DNA of 44,307 nucleotides from Sphaeroforma sirkka. Taxonomy: Eukaryota > Opisthokonta > Ichthyosporea > Ichthyophonida. Shown in pieces: positions 22,416-33,591 of this stretch. Position 1 is the stretch's first letter. Every line of letters starts with the position of its first letter. Below the pieces are notes generated by a model that had not been told where the DNA came from, did not search any database, and was given only the letters and a program-made list of their open reading frames with translations. The stretch is from NCBI GenBank assembly GCA_001586965.3, contig LUCW03002014.1:47501-91807 (forward strand). Reading direction: 5' to 3'. Both the position numbers and the translations under genes were made by a program.

Positions 22416-22773
22416 CTACAGCCACGACCATTTGATTACTGACTGCGGGACTAACAACAACGTGTCAGCATTCCACATCAGTGCCCATTTGGAATGTCTC
22501 ATTTGGTCGTAACCAATGAGTAAATCACATCCCATTGGGATATCGACAACCACATAAAATGGGTGCCCTTCTGCTTTCCAATTCGTCCCATGATACCGAG
22601 TACTTGGGACTGAGAGTTCCCATCCCATCAATACCTGCTAACGGCGGTCCTTTGTACTGGTCTCGGGCTGTGATACCAAGCTCCAAGAGCATGCGAGATG
22701 TCACGAGGTTAAAGGTGCACCCAGAGTCCGCATACGCCCAGGTGTTCACAGCTCCAACAATGACCGGGACCAC
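22416..22773 (-). pseudogene. Retropepsin-like protease, frameshifted
   Basis: The first frame (22773-22525) has WAYADSGCTFNLVTSRMLLE with the DSG catalytic triplet. The second frame (22631-22416) has the C-terminal part VVVDIPMGCDLLIGYDQMRH. A frameshift near 22600 separates them. Confidence 0.75.
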
Positions 22774-22779
22774 CGCGCC

Positions 22780-23330
22780 ATTTCACTTCCTACGCGACTT
22801 CTGCTTAGTAGCCGCGCCCGCAGAACCCCCATACCGAGGCCAGTCTTCTGTAGAGTGGTTGTAGCTAAAACACACCCGACAATACTCACCACCTTCGGAC
22901 TCAGAGGATTCCGTCTTGTGACGGTCACCTCTACGCCCTTTCCTTTTTTACTACCTCTACGCTCACGACTAGGGGAGCGAAAATGGGACGAGCTATCATA
23001 CGACTATCGTCGCCTATGCTTTTCCTTATTTGAGCGCCTGTGCGAGCACTCTTGGTCCAACTCAGACCCTGTGGACTCCGAGTGCGCGCAATTCCGCTTC
23101 CATGGTCTAGAGTAACGCCCATCGCTATCTTTCCCATGGTACTTGTTTGGAGATCGTTCACGCTCACCGCGTGAACGCGAGCGCAATTTCTTATAGCCGC
23201 CACCACTGTTACTGCCGTCCTTGTGCCTGTTACCGCGAATTGACTTAATCGCGGCGTTCAACTACGCTTGCAATTGCTGCCGGTCGTGTTGACCTTGCTT
23301 ACAACGCGACCAAGTTCTCTGAAGGGATCA
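22780..23330 (-). pseudogene. 3' part of gag with basic region and altered zinc knuckle
   Basis: A basic RS/RE-rich stretch (KKLRSRSRGERERSPNKY, 23190-23120) precedes a knuckle CRVCFSYNHSTEDW. This matches CX2CX4HX4C except that the last Cys is Trp. Upstream LPLEAVEICDPFRELGRV looks like the end of a capsid-like segment. Most of gag is missing on the 5' side. Confidence 0.6.
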
Positions 23331-23382
23331 CAGATTTCCACGGCCTCCAGAGGTAATGAAATTTGTATGTTTATACATATAT

Positions 23383-24100
23383 TGTAGTGAGCTTCTATAA
23401 TAGTAAATAGTGCACTTCGCAGTATAGGATTCCACTAGTATAGAGATAAAAATCATGTTTATTTAGCGAACAGTCTGATATACGCGATTATACTCACGAT
23501 AGAACTGAACTTAGTTGTCCTGAGACTGTTCCTCTTTTATACTTAAGCGGTTTCTCATCAGGTATTCACCTTAGGGCACATTCTAATAGCACTGTGCTAA
23601 CTTGTACCCTCCCGTGGGATCCATAGATGCCCACAGCTATAGCCACCAGCATCGTATACATGAATCCTGCACTGTTCATCTCGGCCGCACGCATGCCATG
23701 TCAGCAAATACGCAACCAGTCCACTTGTCAAATCTCAATCGACCAATATCGCTAAGCTGCACATGCATTGCTACATGATCTCAGCACCTCATGTACAATT
23801 TAAATTCATCATAAGGACGTGTTTTAAATCATCTTAATGAGCCAAGAAAGAAAACCATGGTTTTCCATCCTTAAACCCCTGTGTAACTTTACTTAATCAA
23901 CGCCGGTTTGGTTAAAGTAACACCTAAATAGTATTAGCTAGGACAGAACATGTCCTGCACCCAAAAATAAGGCTACTGCGCCTTACAATATTTTTTGTTT
24001 ACCAAAAGTAGATGAAATGAATAACTTTTGTGAGCATAACTCCCCGCAGGGCGGAGTGAGCCGAGCTCGGTAGTTTATTACGCTGTCGGTATTTAATTCT
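23383..24100. other. No gene; possible LTR or intergenic DNA
   Basis: Begins TGTAGTGAGC and, on the minus strand, has an AATAAA near 23460, so a minus-oriented LTR of the neighbouring element is possible. I found no second copy in the window to prove it. Confidence 0.3.
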
Positions 24101-24154
24101 GTATGTATATTGTGGTACCGAATTTCAAATATTTGTTCGGCATACTATAGAGAA

Positions 24155-24712
24155 ATGTCTGAGGGTGATGGGGGATATAATCTTGATAATTTCGGTTATG
24201 ACTTTAGTAACACCTCTTACTTCTCAAGAGGAGCGCCGATTTCATGAAGCAATCATGAAGCAATAGATGATGGGTACTGCCCAGTACCATTTCGTCGTCT
24301 AAATCCCATTTCAATTGAAGATCCATTCGACTTGTTTGATTATGATAAGCCGGAGAACGTTCATCAACTACGCCTTATAAGGGAAGGTATTGAAGAGGAG
24401 TTACTTACTAGGGATAACGAAGAGCTCTACTCAGAAGAGAATAAGGCCAATTTTAAAGCAATGGAACAGCTATATCCTGCTGTAATTAAGATGGTTACGT
24501 GTGCTAAATACAAGCTAATCATCCCCATCGAGAAGAAAAGCTGCAACTATGAAGTCGCACTTAATGTAACACGCGGTGGTTCTAGTATGGTAGTCGAACG
24601 TCAAGATATTATATACCATGTGGTACACATGTTTACTGCTGGAATGAGCAACAAACTTGATGGAAGAGGCTGCAATCAGAATTCAGTGATCTTACACCTG
24701 ACGACATCGTGA
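24155..24712 (+). pseudogene. Unrecognised protein with one in-frame stop
   Basis: From ATG 24155 the frame runs MSEGDGGYNLDNFGYDFSNT to a TGA at 24245, and is open again in the same frame to 24712. The break lies in an 11-base tandem duplication (CATGAAGCAAT twice, from 24244). The protein is acidic at first (IEDPFDLFDYDKPENVHQLR), then AMEQLYPAVIKMVTCAKYKL. I recognise no family. Its 3' third is the unit of the tandem array that follows. It may belong to a mobile element. Confidence 0.4.
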
Positions 24713-26330
24713 GTTGTTTTGCATGCGAAATGGTGTCCATTGCGAGTGTGCATAAAGGAATAAAATCTAAATATGCTCTCCTGATATCAATAGTCTATCT
24801 AATAATGATGATAGCGAGTGACTATATACTGCTGCCGGTAGCAATAATCGTGCCTCGATAAAATAGGCTGCGACAGTGAAGTCGCACTTAATGTAAGACG
24901 TGGTGGTTATAATATGGTAGTCGAACGTAAAGAAATTATCTATTATGTGGCACACATGTTCATTGCTGGAACGACTAACAATTTTGATGGAAGAGAATGC
25001 AATCCGAATTCAGTGAATCTCACACCTGACGACATAGTGAGTTGTTTGTAATGTAATATATTCCGTACGACTACTGGTGGATGTCCATTACGAGTGCGTA
25101 TATATGAATAATGTATAAATAAATCTCCTGATATCACTAGTCTGTCCAATACAGATGGTATCAATTGACTTTGAACTGCTGTAGGTAATCTAGTTACACG
25201 TACTGAATGTAGTCTAATCGTGCCCGTTGATGAAATAGGCTGCCGCACTTAATGTAATATGTGATTCTTCTATTACATTGCGAGCGCGCATATATGAATA
25301 ATATCTAATTATACTCTCGTGATACCACTATTCTGTCCAATACTGATGATATCGAGTGACTATATACTGCTGTCGGTAATATAGTTACGTGTGCTGAATA
25401 TAACCTAATCGTGCCCATCTATAAAATAAGCCGAGACTGTCAATTCGCACTTAATGCAAGACGCGGTGGTTCTAATATGGTAGTCAAATGTCAAGATAAA
25501 ATATACCATGTGGCATACATTTCTACTACTAGAATGACTAACAAACTTTATGGAATAGAAAGCAATCAAAGCCCGGTGAATTTCACACTTGAATACATGT
25601 TGGTGTTCATTGCTAGTGCGCATATATGAAAAGTATATGAATAATATATGAATAAACTCTACTGATATAACTAGTCTATCCAATAGTAATGATATCGAGT
25701 AACTATATACTGCCTAGGTAGTATGTTTACGATTGCTGCATGTAACCTAATCGTGTCCGTCTTTAAAATAAGCCGAGGCTGTAAATTCGCACTTAATGCA
25801 AGACGCGGTGGTTCTGATATGGTAGTCAAATGTCAAAATAAAGAAAATATACAATGTGGCACACATTTTTACTGCTAGAATGACTAACAAAATGTATCGA
25901 ATAGTAAGCAATCAACACAGTGAATCTCACACTTGGCTACATGTGGATGTCCATCGCTACTGCGCATATATGAATAACATATAAATAAACTACTGATATC
26001 ACTTGCCTGTTTAATACTGATGGTATCGATTGACTATATAATGCTGTAGGTAATGTAGTTATTCTGTAGGTAATATAGTTACGTGTGCTGAATGGAACCT
26101 AATCTTGGCTATCGATATAATAAGCTGCGACAGTGAAGTAGCACCTAATGTAATATGCGATGGTTTTAGTGTATTTATTATCTTGTGTCAAACATGTTCA
26201 CTACTGGAATGACGAACAAATTTGATGGAAAAGAATGCAATCAGAATTCAGTTAATCTCACACCTGACGACATCGCGATTTATTTTTCTTGCTATAGATT
26301 CGGTAAGCCTAATGGTGGGTGACCATTGCA
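24480..26330 (+). repeat. Decayed about 340-bp tandem array derived from the 3' end of the ORF
   Basis: Six copies of a unit with GAAGTCGCACTTAATGTAA, CGCGGTGGTTCTAATATGGT, ATACCATGTGGCACACATGT and TGACTAACAAACTTGATGGA. The first phrase recurs near 24555, 24880, 25235, 25445, 25785 and 26135. The third copy is internally deleted. Only the first copy is joined to a long open frame; later copies carry stops and indels. Confidence 0.8.
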
Positions 26331-26552
26331 AGTGCGCATATAGTAATAATATCACAGTGTACTCTACTGTTATCACTAGACTGTCTAATACTGATGATAT
26401 CGAGTGCTACAGCCCAGCGGACTTTATATATTATCATGAATACCATGGCGACGATATATACGGCATAAAAATTGTATATAGAGGAGAAAGAGAGTAAGTC
26501 TAAGTAAGTTCATAAGTATATTAAAACATATGTAATTAGCTCGATGATTTAG

Positions 26553-26870
26553 TCAATAATCTTCTTTTAAAAGTTCCGACGATTCGTCGAGACAAGATTC
26601 AATTTCACGAGCGCCATGTGTAATATCTGACATCGGTCTTGATCGAGCTCGTGTTATGAAGGGATCTAGTGTTCCAATAGAGTGTAGTTTTGAGCCCCAG
26701 AGTACATCAGTATTTGTTTCACGATACTTATTGAGTATATTTTCTAATTGTATGTCAGCTTGCGTTGAATTGTGTCTCAGTGCATCGTCTTGGAATTTCC
26801 ACGTTGGCGTGGTGGCCACTTTCTCCAAATCTGCTGCAGCGATTGGGTGTACTAACAATCTCATTCTCAT
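26553..26870 (-). pseudogene. Unrecognised ORF (106 codons)
   Basis: Minus frame with VATTPTWKFQDDALRHNSTQ and LENILNKYRETNTDVLWGSK. Ordinary composition, Asn/Asp/Glu-rich, no recognised motif. Same strand as the two ORFs to the right, so these may be fragments of one gene or element. Confidence 0.35.
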
Positions 26871-27073
26871 TCTGTACTCTACTACCGGCTACGTACAGAA
26901 TATTCGGCCACATTGATTCGGCCTTTTTATCTCATTTTAGTACCATACGGTTTATAGCTTTGTCTTCACCAATAGTCATACCCTGAAGACCATGCACTGA
27001 GTCAGATTTCACAACTCGAATAGGTAGTCCAAAATAAGCAACCCTTACGGTCACATCTGAGTTTCATTGGTCT

Positions 27074-27409
27074 TTATATTATGAACTTAGATCTTTCAAC
27101 ATTTTCTGGACTCGAAACCTCATTCTCATTAGGAATAAAAGTTTTTCCTTTGTACCCCGTCATCTCCAGCACTAGTACTGGGACTTCGTTTTGACCGTGT
27201 GCATTTGTGTAAATTATATCACGAGTAACTTCTCGCGACTGATTGGCCAGACACAGTTCAAATATGATATTTACTGTTAGTTTAACCATCATACCCATAG
27301 CCAAATATGAGACTAATGGTATTGAGCCAGCCATCCCTACACTTCTACTGTCATTTGCGTTCCCTACACACCCAGACTTTCCAGTGGACTTGGCATGCAC
27401 TCCATGCAC
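27074..27409 (-). pseudogene. Unrecognised ORF (112 codons)
   Basis: Minus frame with a hydrophobic patch (GSIPLVSYLAMGMMVKLTVN) and EVPVLVLEMTGYKGKTFIPN. No family recognised. It lies between the other two fragments in the same orientation. Confidence 0.35.
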
Positions 27410-27503
27410 GCTCCTAAATTAATTTGTATGTTCGGCATTATAGGCGACAACGACCTTTATTATAACAAGTCGCGAAAAACCTGCTGTCATCCACTATACT
27501 GAA

Positions 27504-27767
27504 TCACTCTAACTCCTCACCTCCCACACTTTCCTTGATCCGCGCAGCCCAGAGAGATGAATTCCTGCTCAGTAAATATTCCGAGTTATCAACATTTATG
27601 TATTCACTTCTTAATTGATTCAATGCATCTATCAATGGACCGGTAGCGTTTTGTCGTATGAGTTCAGTTAAGATCCAATGTCCTCTGAATTGTTGCCAGA
27701 ATAATAGACCTATGTTATCATTAGCTACAGTTGCCTTTGTATTATCCAATACACTCTTGTCACACAC
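27504..27767 (-). pseudogene. Unrecognised ORF (88 codons)
   Basis: Minus frame with NIGLLFWQQFRGHWILTELI and LIDALNQLRSEYINVDNSEY, ending in an acidic tail. Helical-looking but not assignable. Confidence 0.35.
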
Positions 27768-27878
27768 AGGCGGTAATTGTTTGGGGTCTCCATGTAAACA
27801 TAATTATGAATGAAATTCTGTGTGCCGGCATTAGGTATGTCTATCATTTTGGATATATCTACCGTCATTCACAGTGTG

Positions 27879-28655
27879 TGTAGAAATACGGTCTCCGGTC
27901 AGTCTAAAATATCAAGATCAAATGAGATAAGACACTGGTTTTTATTTGTATTTAAAATGATTTAATACAAGTTCTTTTTCCAATATTTCCAAAGTGTTCT
28001 AAGTTCCCTTTGATGTCTCCAATAACCTGAGTATTTGGTATGACTCATTTACTTGGACCTATTTGAGACGATAGTTGATGTAGGATATTCAAAACCAAAT
28101 TTTATAATCTCAGAACTACTACTTAAAGGTTTTGGCCTTCCCGCCAATCTTCAAAATCCAATAAGTCTTTTTCTTTTTTAACTTTCAGATGGAACTTCAT
28201 TTATATTAGCTAATGTATTGACTTGACTTACGTTCTTATGTCTATCTACAGAGTAGACATGTGGTCATGAACACTTAGTACTTCTAGTGAAAATTATTCA
28301 ATAAAGAACAGCTAGAGGTACATCCTGTGTGATCGAGGATTAAGGCTCTTACCAAGAGGCAGTCCCGATCGTTCTTACACAAGCTACCACTGCTAAATCC
28401 TAACTGACTTAAATTGTATCTTAGTTTATATAACATAGTTTAAAACATAGAAATATCCATCGAAATTTACATATTTTCAGTTAATTGTTAGTTACCGTAG
28501 TGTACTGCTTCTATACTGTCTAATAATTGCTTACTATCCAGCGACAGGGCTGTAAGTATTCTATACTACCTCATAGTGGCTAATGCTACCCTAAAGTTAG
28601 CTACACGCTGGTTCCTAGACTTTATTATTAATTTTCCTACTCTTGAGTTATTACT
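27879..28655 (+). repeat. 5' LTR plus leader of family A copy 1
   Basis: About 700 bases match 36337-37009. An AATAAA is at 28300-28305. The LTR 3' boundary cannot be placed because the only 3' LTR in the window (44144 onward) is cut off after 164 bases. No clear primer-binding site was identified. Confidence 0.75.
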
Positions 28656-30663
28656 ATGGTTAAAGAAAATTCTAAAGGCAAGGGAGCCGCCAGCTCTAAG
28701 CCTGCTAAGCCTGTTGAGGTTCCTGAGGTTACTGGGGACGCTGGTCCATCTGGTATTGAGCCTGCCGTTGAAGCTGTAGAGGAAGCCGTTTCTAAGCTTG
28801 GTTCTGAGGAAAACTCTGAGGATGACTCGTCGGATCCTAAAGCCTTGGAAGAGGAGGTCTCAACTGCCGCGGAAAGGCTCGCCAGCATCCGTGTGTCTCT
28901 TAGTAGTGCAGCCCAGGGCATCAGCTCACAATCTGACCGCGAAAAGTCAGATATTGGAAAGGCTATATCTCCTGAACAATTGGAGGAATCGTCTCGAGAT
29001 CGACGGTTTATTACTATTAAAAGTCAGCCCAATCCACCTGTTAACAAAGATGGAGGCGTTCCATTTCGTGAAATTTCATTGAATGCCTCGCCACTGAATG
29101 CCTCGCCACTGAATGTTAGGGCTAAATGTTGGGGACGCCATAACTCGACAACGAGTGATTGGATCTTCTCAATATCGACGCCATTTGAACCGCAAAGATG
29201 AGCTTCTAAACGAGCTAGCCGCTGCCGCAGCTTCTGACCCTTCGATCATATCCCACGTGGCCGATATTCTTCCTACACAGAAGAAAAAAAATATTCCGAG
29301 CCGGGGTTTGAATCTGAGACTCACTGGTTTACCAGCCAGCAGGGTTACCATTGAGCCAGTTACCGCTGGTGAAGTGGGTAAAATCTCAAGATTTAATCTC
29401 TATAGCTCGGAAGCTACAATCGACCATTCTCTCGACAAACCTAACCCTGTGAGAGGCTAAGGTCGTATTGAAATCGATGAGGTTTACCACCCTCATAACA
29501 TCGATCCTCATTTACCATCTAACCCTGGTAATCACGAATTTGGTATTCGTTGTACCAGTCCCTCACTAGAGAGTACCCACTCTAGCTCTGAAGGCGAGGA
29601 AGGGAAACCCAGACAACAACGTCTCAGGCTAATACGTTCTGGTATGCAAGTCCTTGAGGACCGTCTACTGAATGACTCTGACCTTGACGATAAGAAAGCG
29701 GATAACAATCGATATCTAATCGATAACAAGAGAAAGGAGATAGACTCCATCTTGGCACTAGCAGCCCGGAGCACTGAGCGTGAGCGTCGTGAACGCTTCG
29801 AACCAAGCTTTATAAAGCAGCTAGGTAACGCGTAGGCTGAGGTCGATTGGGAGTACAGTGGAGACATTGAAGGCCTTTGACCAACTTAAGGAGTCTGCCA
29901 GGCTTAAGGATAAGCAGATGATGAATGCCTTTATTCATTTCTGTGAGTCAGAGGAATGGAAAACTATCTTGAAGGCTCATGAGCCTAACTGGAAAGCCTT
30001 ACCCTGGCGCCAGTTGCGTGAGAATATACTTAACGCCTTCTTTGAAGATGCACGTGACCATGAACTTCTAGAGTATCGCAAGACTTTTGCGAACGATACT
30101 ACTATTCGAGGTGCTCTAGCTCATATGACACATATCAACACTCGGATGAGAGGTCGTACTTGTACTGGCAAATATTCATTAATTTGTCAGATGATGGAGA
30201 CTCTGGGGGCTAACCTTTTTAAGAAGGTCAATGATGATATTATCGTCTATAGTGATTTGCGATCTATGCCTTGATCTATCTTTGAGAAGATAGTTCAAAA
30301 GCATACCAACCCATCTACTAGTACTTAGTACCTCGAGCTTTACCCAGCCCGCTAAGCGTACCGCGATAGAGAACAACACTGCGCGTAATACTAAGAAACC
30401 TTGCACTACTGCTGGAGGTGGTAAAGGCTCTACTTCTACTGAACCAAAGGGTGAAAGGAAGGAGAGAGCATCTTGTAAGAAGTACGGTTACAACCTCACT
30501 AAACGTGATGGCAAGTGTATTGGTAAGCACGACTCTGTTAAGTGTGCACCAGGCAAGCCAAACTTTGGACACTACATGAAAGAGTGTACTACTTGCAAGG
30601 GTACTAACGGTTGGCACAAAGATGATTGCAAGGACATGCCGGACGTCCAAGTTAAGCACTGAC
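28656..30663 (+). pseudogene. Family A gag, copy 1 (interrupted)
   Basis: ATG 28656 begins MVKENSKGKGAASSKPAKPV. The frame shifts near 29100 and again around 29450, where TAA ends the second piece. It continues at 29644-29835 and 29858-30274 (helical, e.g. FDQLKESARLKDKQMMNAFI), then a C-terminal zinc-finger region near 30475-30645 (CKGTNGWHKDDC). One Cys of the first finger is Tyr (CKKYGYNL). It carries an antisense tRNA-like segment at 29284-29360. Confidence 0.7.
29284..29360 (-). other. tRNA-like segment antisense in gag (copy 1)
   Basis: On the minus strand: A-box TGGCTCAATGG (29358-29348), an anticodon arm GCTGG-CTGGTAA-CCAGT (GGT anticodon, Thr-type), a degraded T arm (AGATTCAAACC) and a T8 run (29291-29284). 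There is no matching acceptor stem. The gag frame reads straight through it. Confidence 0.55.
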
Positions 30664-30671
30664 AGTTCCAT

Positions 30672-30983
30672 ATGTGTGCACTGGAGCAAGAATATGAGAG
30701 AAAGTTCAGTAAAATTTATACCAAAGGAGATGAACGTACATTTCAAACCGTTTATGTAAATGGAGAAAAAGTTATAGCACTTTTTGATCCAGGGGCTGAA
30801 GTCTCCGCTATCTCACGCCGAGTAGCCTGCGCTACAGATATGGCTATCCAAAACGAAACAACCAATTTAATCTTGAGAAATGGCAAAGTTACCACTTGCG
30901 AAGAAGCCATTGACTATGCACACATAATGTTGTCAGATAAAAGTGAAGTAAAGACTCACCTAATCGTTACTGACATGTCTTAG
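30672..30983 (+). pseudogene. Family A protease, copy 1
   Basis: Open frame with VNGEKVIALFDPGAEVSAIS, a retropepsin N-terminal lobe. The catalytic triplet is D-P-G (30786-30794) where D-S/T-G is expected. HLIVTDMS leads to a TAG, after which the second lobe (I-GITDLLSLGI) continues. The same D-P-G occurs in copy 2. Confidence 0.65.
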
Positions 30984-31087
30984 AAATACGATTCAATTAT
31001 AGGTATAACTGATCTTCTCAGTTTAGGTATAACTCTCACTGGTCTGCCTAATGGGCTGGACCCAATAAAGATCAGTCAGATGATAAC

Positions 31088-31915
31088 ATGTTGAAGATAC
31101 CTAAACCTCCCGAAAGTGAAGCAAAGGATATGATTCCGCACTTCACCGATATAATTATGGACTTAACTGTACAAAACAGAAATATTGCAATAACTGACTG
31201 GTGTATGTTTAAGTTCTCAGACGGGTACGTTAAGCTTGACTTAACCAACGTCGACTTTTCTAAGTTAAAGTGTCCTTCACATAACTACGTGAGTTGGAGA
31301 CACAAAGACGTTGTCAAAACCCAAATTGTAGATTGGTTAAAACAGGGTCTAATTGAAATCAATTATGATGCAGCCCCAGTTAACTTAGTTCTCTTAGCGG
31401 TGGATCAATATAAATCTGATAGAACGTTTAGTAAAACTAGAGTAGTACTAGACCTGTCGCCAATCAACAAACTAATTCCGCAGCATAGTTTTTCCTTACC
31501 AAAGATAAGCGAGAGACTGCGTAAAATGGCAGGTGCGACTATCTTTTCCAAGGTAGACTTAAAAGCTGCATTTCATCAAATACAAATATATGAGCCGCAT
31601 AGGAAATACTTATCTTTTACTTGGCAAGATAAGAAGTACCAGTTTAGAGGTGCACCTGAAGGCTTACACATGTTACCTTCTTTCTTCCAACAAGTTATGA
31701 TGGAACTATTTGCGGACCTGTCGGATAACGTATTGTCAGTATATTTAGATGATATAGTTATCTTTGCAAAGACAGCACATGAATATGCTAAACTCGTTAA
31801 GGAAGTCTTAAAGCGACTAGCCCATGCCAAACTTAAGATTAACGAGGACAAGTGTTCTTTTGCTAAAAAAATACTATACACTTACTTGGTTACAAGGTAT
31901 CTGCAGCAGGGGTAG
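31088..31915 (+). pseudogene. Family A reverse transcriptase, copy 1 (truncated after RT)
   Basis: The best preserved coding region of this copy. VKTQIVDWLKQGLIEI, then TRVVLDLSPINKLIPQHSFS, FSKVDLKAAFHQIQI (first catalytic Asp), YQFRGAPEGLHMLPSFFQQV and VYLDDIVIFAK (YLDD). The frame ends soon after, where homology to copy 2 is lost at the junction with the antisense element. Confidence 0.85.
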
Positions 31916-31934
31916 AAATTGATACTGGCAAGAT

Positions 31935-32402
31935 GTAGTAAACACATCAAAATACGATACTAAAACCTACTGAGTCTCCCTGAGGCGCTGTGCGGTGTAT
32001 TTATTCTTATATTTGATTGTCTACGTGGTCTACAAATAATTCACCTCGTGTGAATTAATTGTAAACTAATTCTAACTCCACACTGATAGTGGTTTAAGGG
32101 GACTTTTACTACACTTCCCTCAAGCTCAAGCGTCACCAGTGATTGAAGAGCTTCAAAAATAAATGACCTCTTAAACTATTGAAAATTGAACATATAAAAC
32201 TAGTAGTGTAAACTAAACAATATATATATATATATATATAAACTAGTGAAATTCTTCTGCTGAGTAAGTTCGTGCCTTGGAAACTGGTCTTTTGAACCAT
32301 CCCGGCTGTGCTGGTATATTTTTACCCCCCAAAAAGCTAGGGTATCCGCTGGCATGTTTTCACCCCCCCATAAGCTAGGGTATCCGCTGGAGTTATACTC
32401 GC
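31935..32402 (-). repeat. Probable 3' LTR and purine-rich tract region of the antisense element
   Basis: The plus sequence begins TGTAGTAAACACATC at the junction with family A copy 1. It holds a TA tract (32219-32240) and two C6-C7 runs (32325-32330 and 32362-32368), which are purine tracts on the element strand. GCTAGGGTATCCGCTGG is repeated at 32336-32352 and 32374-32390. No second LTR copy is in the window, so the limits are uncertain. Confidence 0.5.
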
Positions 32403-32526
32403 CTATAAGCTCGAGTTGTGGAATCGTCGTTTGCCTCTACACCGTGGTGAAATCTCACGAGGAGAGACAAACTCCGATCCGGAAGTAGATGATAGACATC
32501 TAGTATTCATCAACGTAACGTTGGAA

Positions 32527-33591
32527 TTATTTTTGTTGTGCCGCTTTCTTCTTCTGCCGAGTTTGCTCGGCTTTGTGGTATACCGCGATGTCATTCGGAT
32601 CGTCATAAGCTTCGGCTGACTCCCAAGTTGGATCATCATCCCGCCAGCGAACCAAGTATTCTGTATTCCCTGTGGAATCATTCTGTCTATGTCGAATGAT
32701 GTAACGGAACGAGGAACAATCCTGCCACATATGATCTTCTAAAGGCTTTTCGGGGGCTCTATGGACTAGTCGCAAAAGTTCCACTCTAACTGGTTTATCT
32801 TTGAAAGTATCTGGAAGTGAACCATCCTTGTGTGTCAGTTCATATCCTTGTCCCTGTCTGGCTTTGACAACGTATGGTCCAAATATTGGTCGCATTGCTT
32901 TGGTTGTGCGACCTTCGGACCGTACCATTACCACATCCCCTGGTTGAAAGGCGATAAAATCGTAAGCATGGAGGCGGTCAAACTGCCTGGATAGTGTGTC
33001 TGCGTATTTCTGCGTGACCTTGTAAAGCGTCGGCAAGATAGTGTCGTGCAAACGATCCAGCCGGTGTGCCCAAGCCTCATTGGTGACCGGCTGATTCCCC
33101 GGAAGGTCATCCGTGCAGTCAGCAAACGGAACATGACGGCGACCGAAATAAGCACTGAATGGTGCTGTCTTGTGTCGCCGAGATATTCGGAGGTTCTGGC
33201 ACAGCATAATAAGTGGTAGCCGGACATCCCATGCCGTAGGTAAAGATTCACATAGCTTGCGAACTCCTTCGTGTATGTCTCTGTGTCTTCTCTCCGCTGC
33301 TCCCAGAACCTGAGGACGATATGGTGGCGACTTTGCATGCATCACTCCAACTTCTTGAGTTATTAATTTAACAATCTTGTTCGAAAACTCGCCTCCCTCG
33401 TCTGATTGAATTTTCCTGGGAAAACCATGTTCCCCAAACACCTCCATAAGTTTCGATGTCACCACTTCTGCTGACTTTGTGGCCGTTGCTCTCAATATCG
33501 AGTACCCTGTTGCTATATCCAAGACGTGCAATATATATCTGCTGCTGAAACTAGTGGTATTGGAATCATGTCGACTTGAATATGATCCCAC
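32527..33591 (-). CDS. Integrase core with C-terminal chromodomain (retrotransposon)
   Basis: 354 codons, open. Integrase residues: HVLDIATGYSILRAT (Asp), KIQSDEGGEFSNKIV (Asp), RPQVLGAAERRHRDIHEG (Glu). A beta-rich C-terminal domain follows (FQPGDVVMVRSEGRTTKAMR and FGPYVVKARQGQGYEL). The last about 60 residues form a chromodomain (YIIRHRQNDSTGNTEYLVRW, then DDPTWESAEAY) and a basic tail. Chromodomains of such elements steer insertion to marked chromatin. The upstream integrase part is in another frame (overlap at 33513-33591). Confidence 0.85.
   Translation of the reverse strand: MGSYSSRHDSNTTSFSSRYILHVLDIATGYSILRATATKSAEVVTSKLMEVFGEHGFPRKIQSDEGGEFSNKIVKLITQEVGVMHAKSPPYRPQVLGAAERRHRDIHEGVRKLCESLPTAWDVRLPLIMLCQNLRISRRHKTAPFSAYFGRRHVPFADCTDDLPGNQPVTNEAWAHRLDRLHDTILPTLYKVTQKYADTLSRQFDRLHAYDFIAFQPGDVVMVRSEGRTTKAMRPIFGPYVVKARQGQGYELTHKDGSLPDTFKDKPVRVELLRLVHRAPEKPLEDHMWQDCSSFRYIIRHRQNDSTGNTEYLVRWRDDDPTWESAEAYDDPNDIAVYHKAEQTRQKKKAAQQK

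Larger units (their letters stand above)
19500..23330 (-). mobile_element. Decayed Ty3/Gypsy-like LTR retrotransposon lacking reverse transcriptase
   Basis: Reading down from 23330: end of gag with basic RS-rich stretch and a zinc knuckle (22840-22884), aspartic protease (22773-22430), a linker, a methylase-like segment (about 21570-21150), then integrase zinc finger, core and C-terminus (20924-19940). Multiple frameshifts and stops interrupt each part. No YLDD, LPQG-like or RNase H motif is seen between protease and integrase, so the RT/RNase H region is deleted or was never present. It is GC-richer than the flanks. LTRs are not clearly defined. Confidence 0.75.
27879..31934 (+). mobile_element. 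Family A Ty3/Gypsy-like element, copy 1, 3'-truncated
   Basis: Starts TGTAGAAATACGG, the same sequence that begins 36337 and 44144. LTR/leader, gag (28656-30663), protease (30672-30980) and reverse transcriptase (31088-31915) follow in order. Homology to copy 2 stops at about 31934 (after ATTGATACTGGCAAGA), where an antisense element begins. RNase H and integrase are not present in the window for this copy. Confidence 0.85.

Noticed and set aside
23383..24000. LTR of the 19.5-23.3 kb element
   Set aside because: TG start and an antisense AATAAA fit, but no second copy exists in the window and no primer-binding site is visible. Kept only as a low-confidence note.
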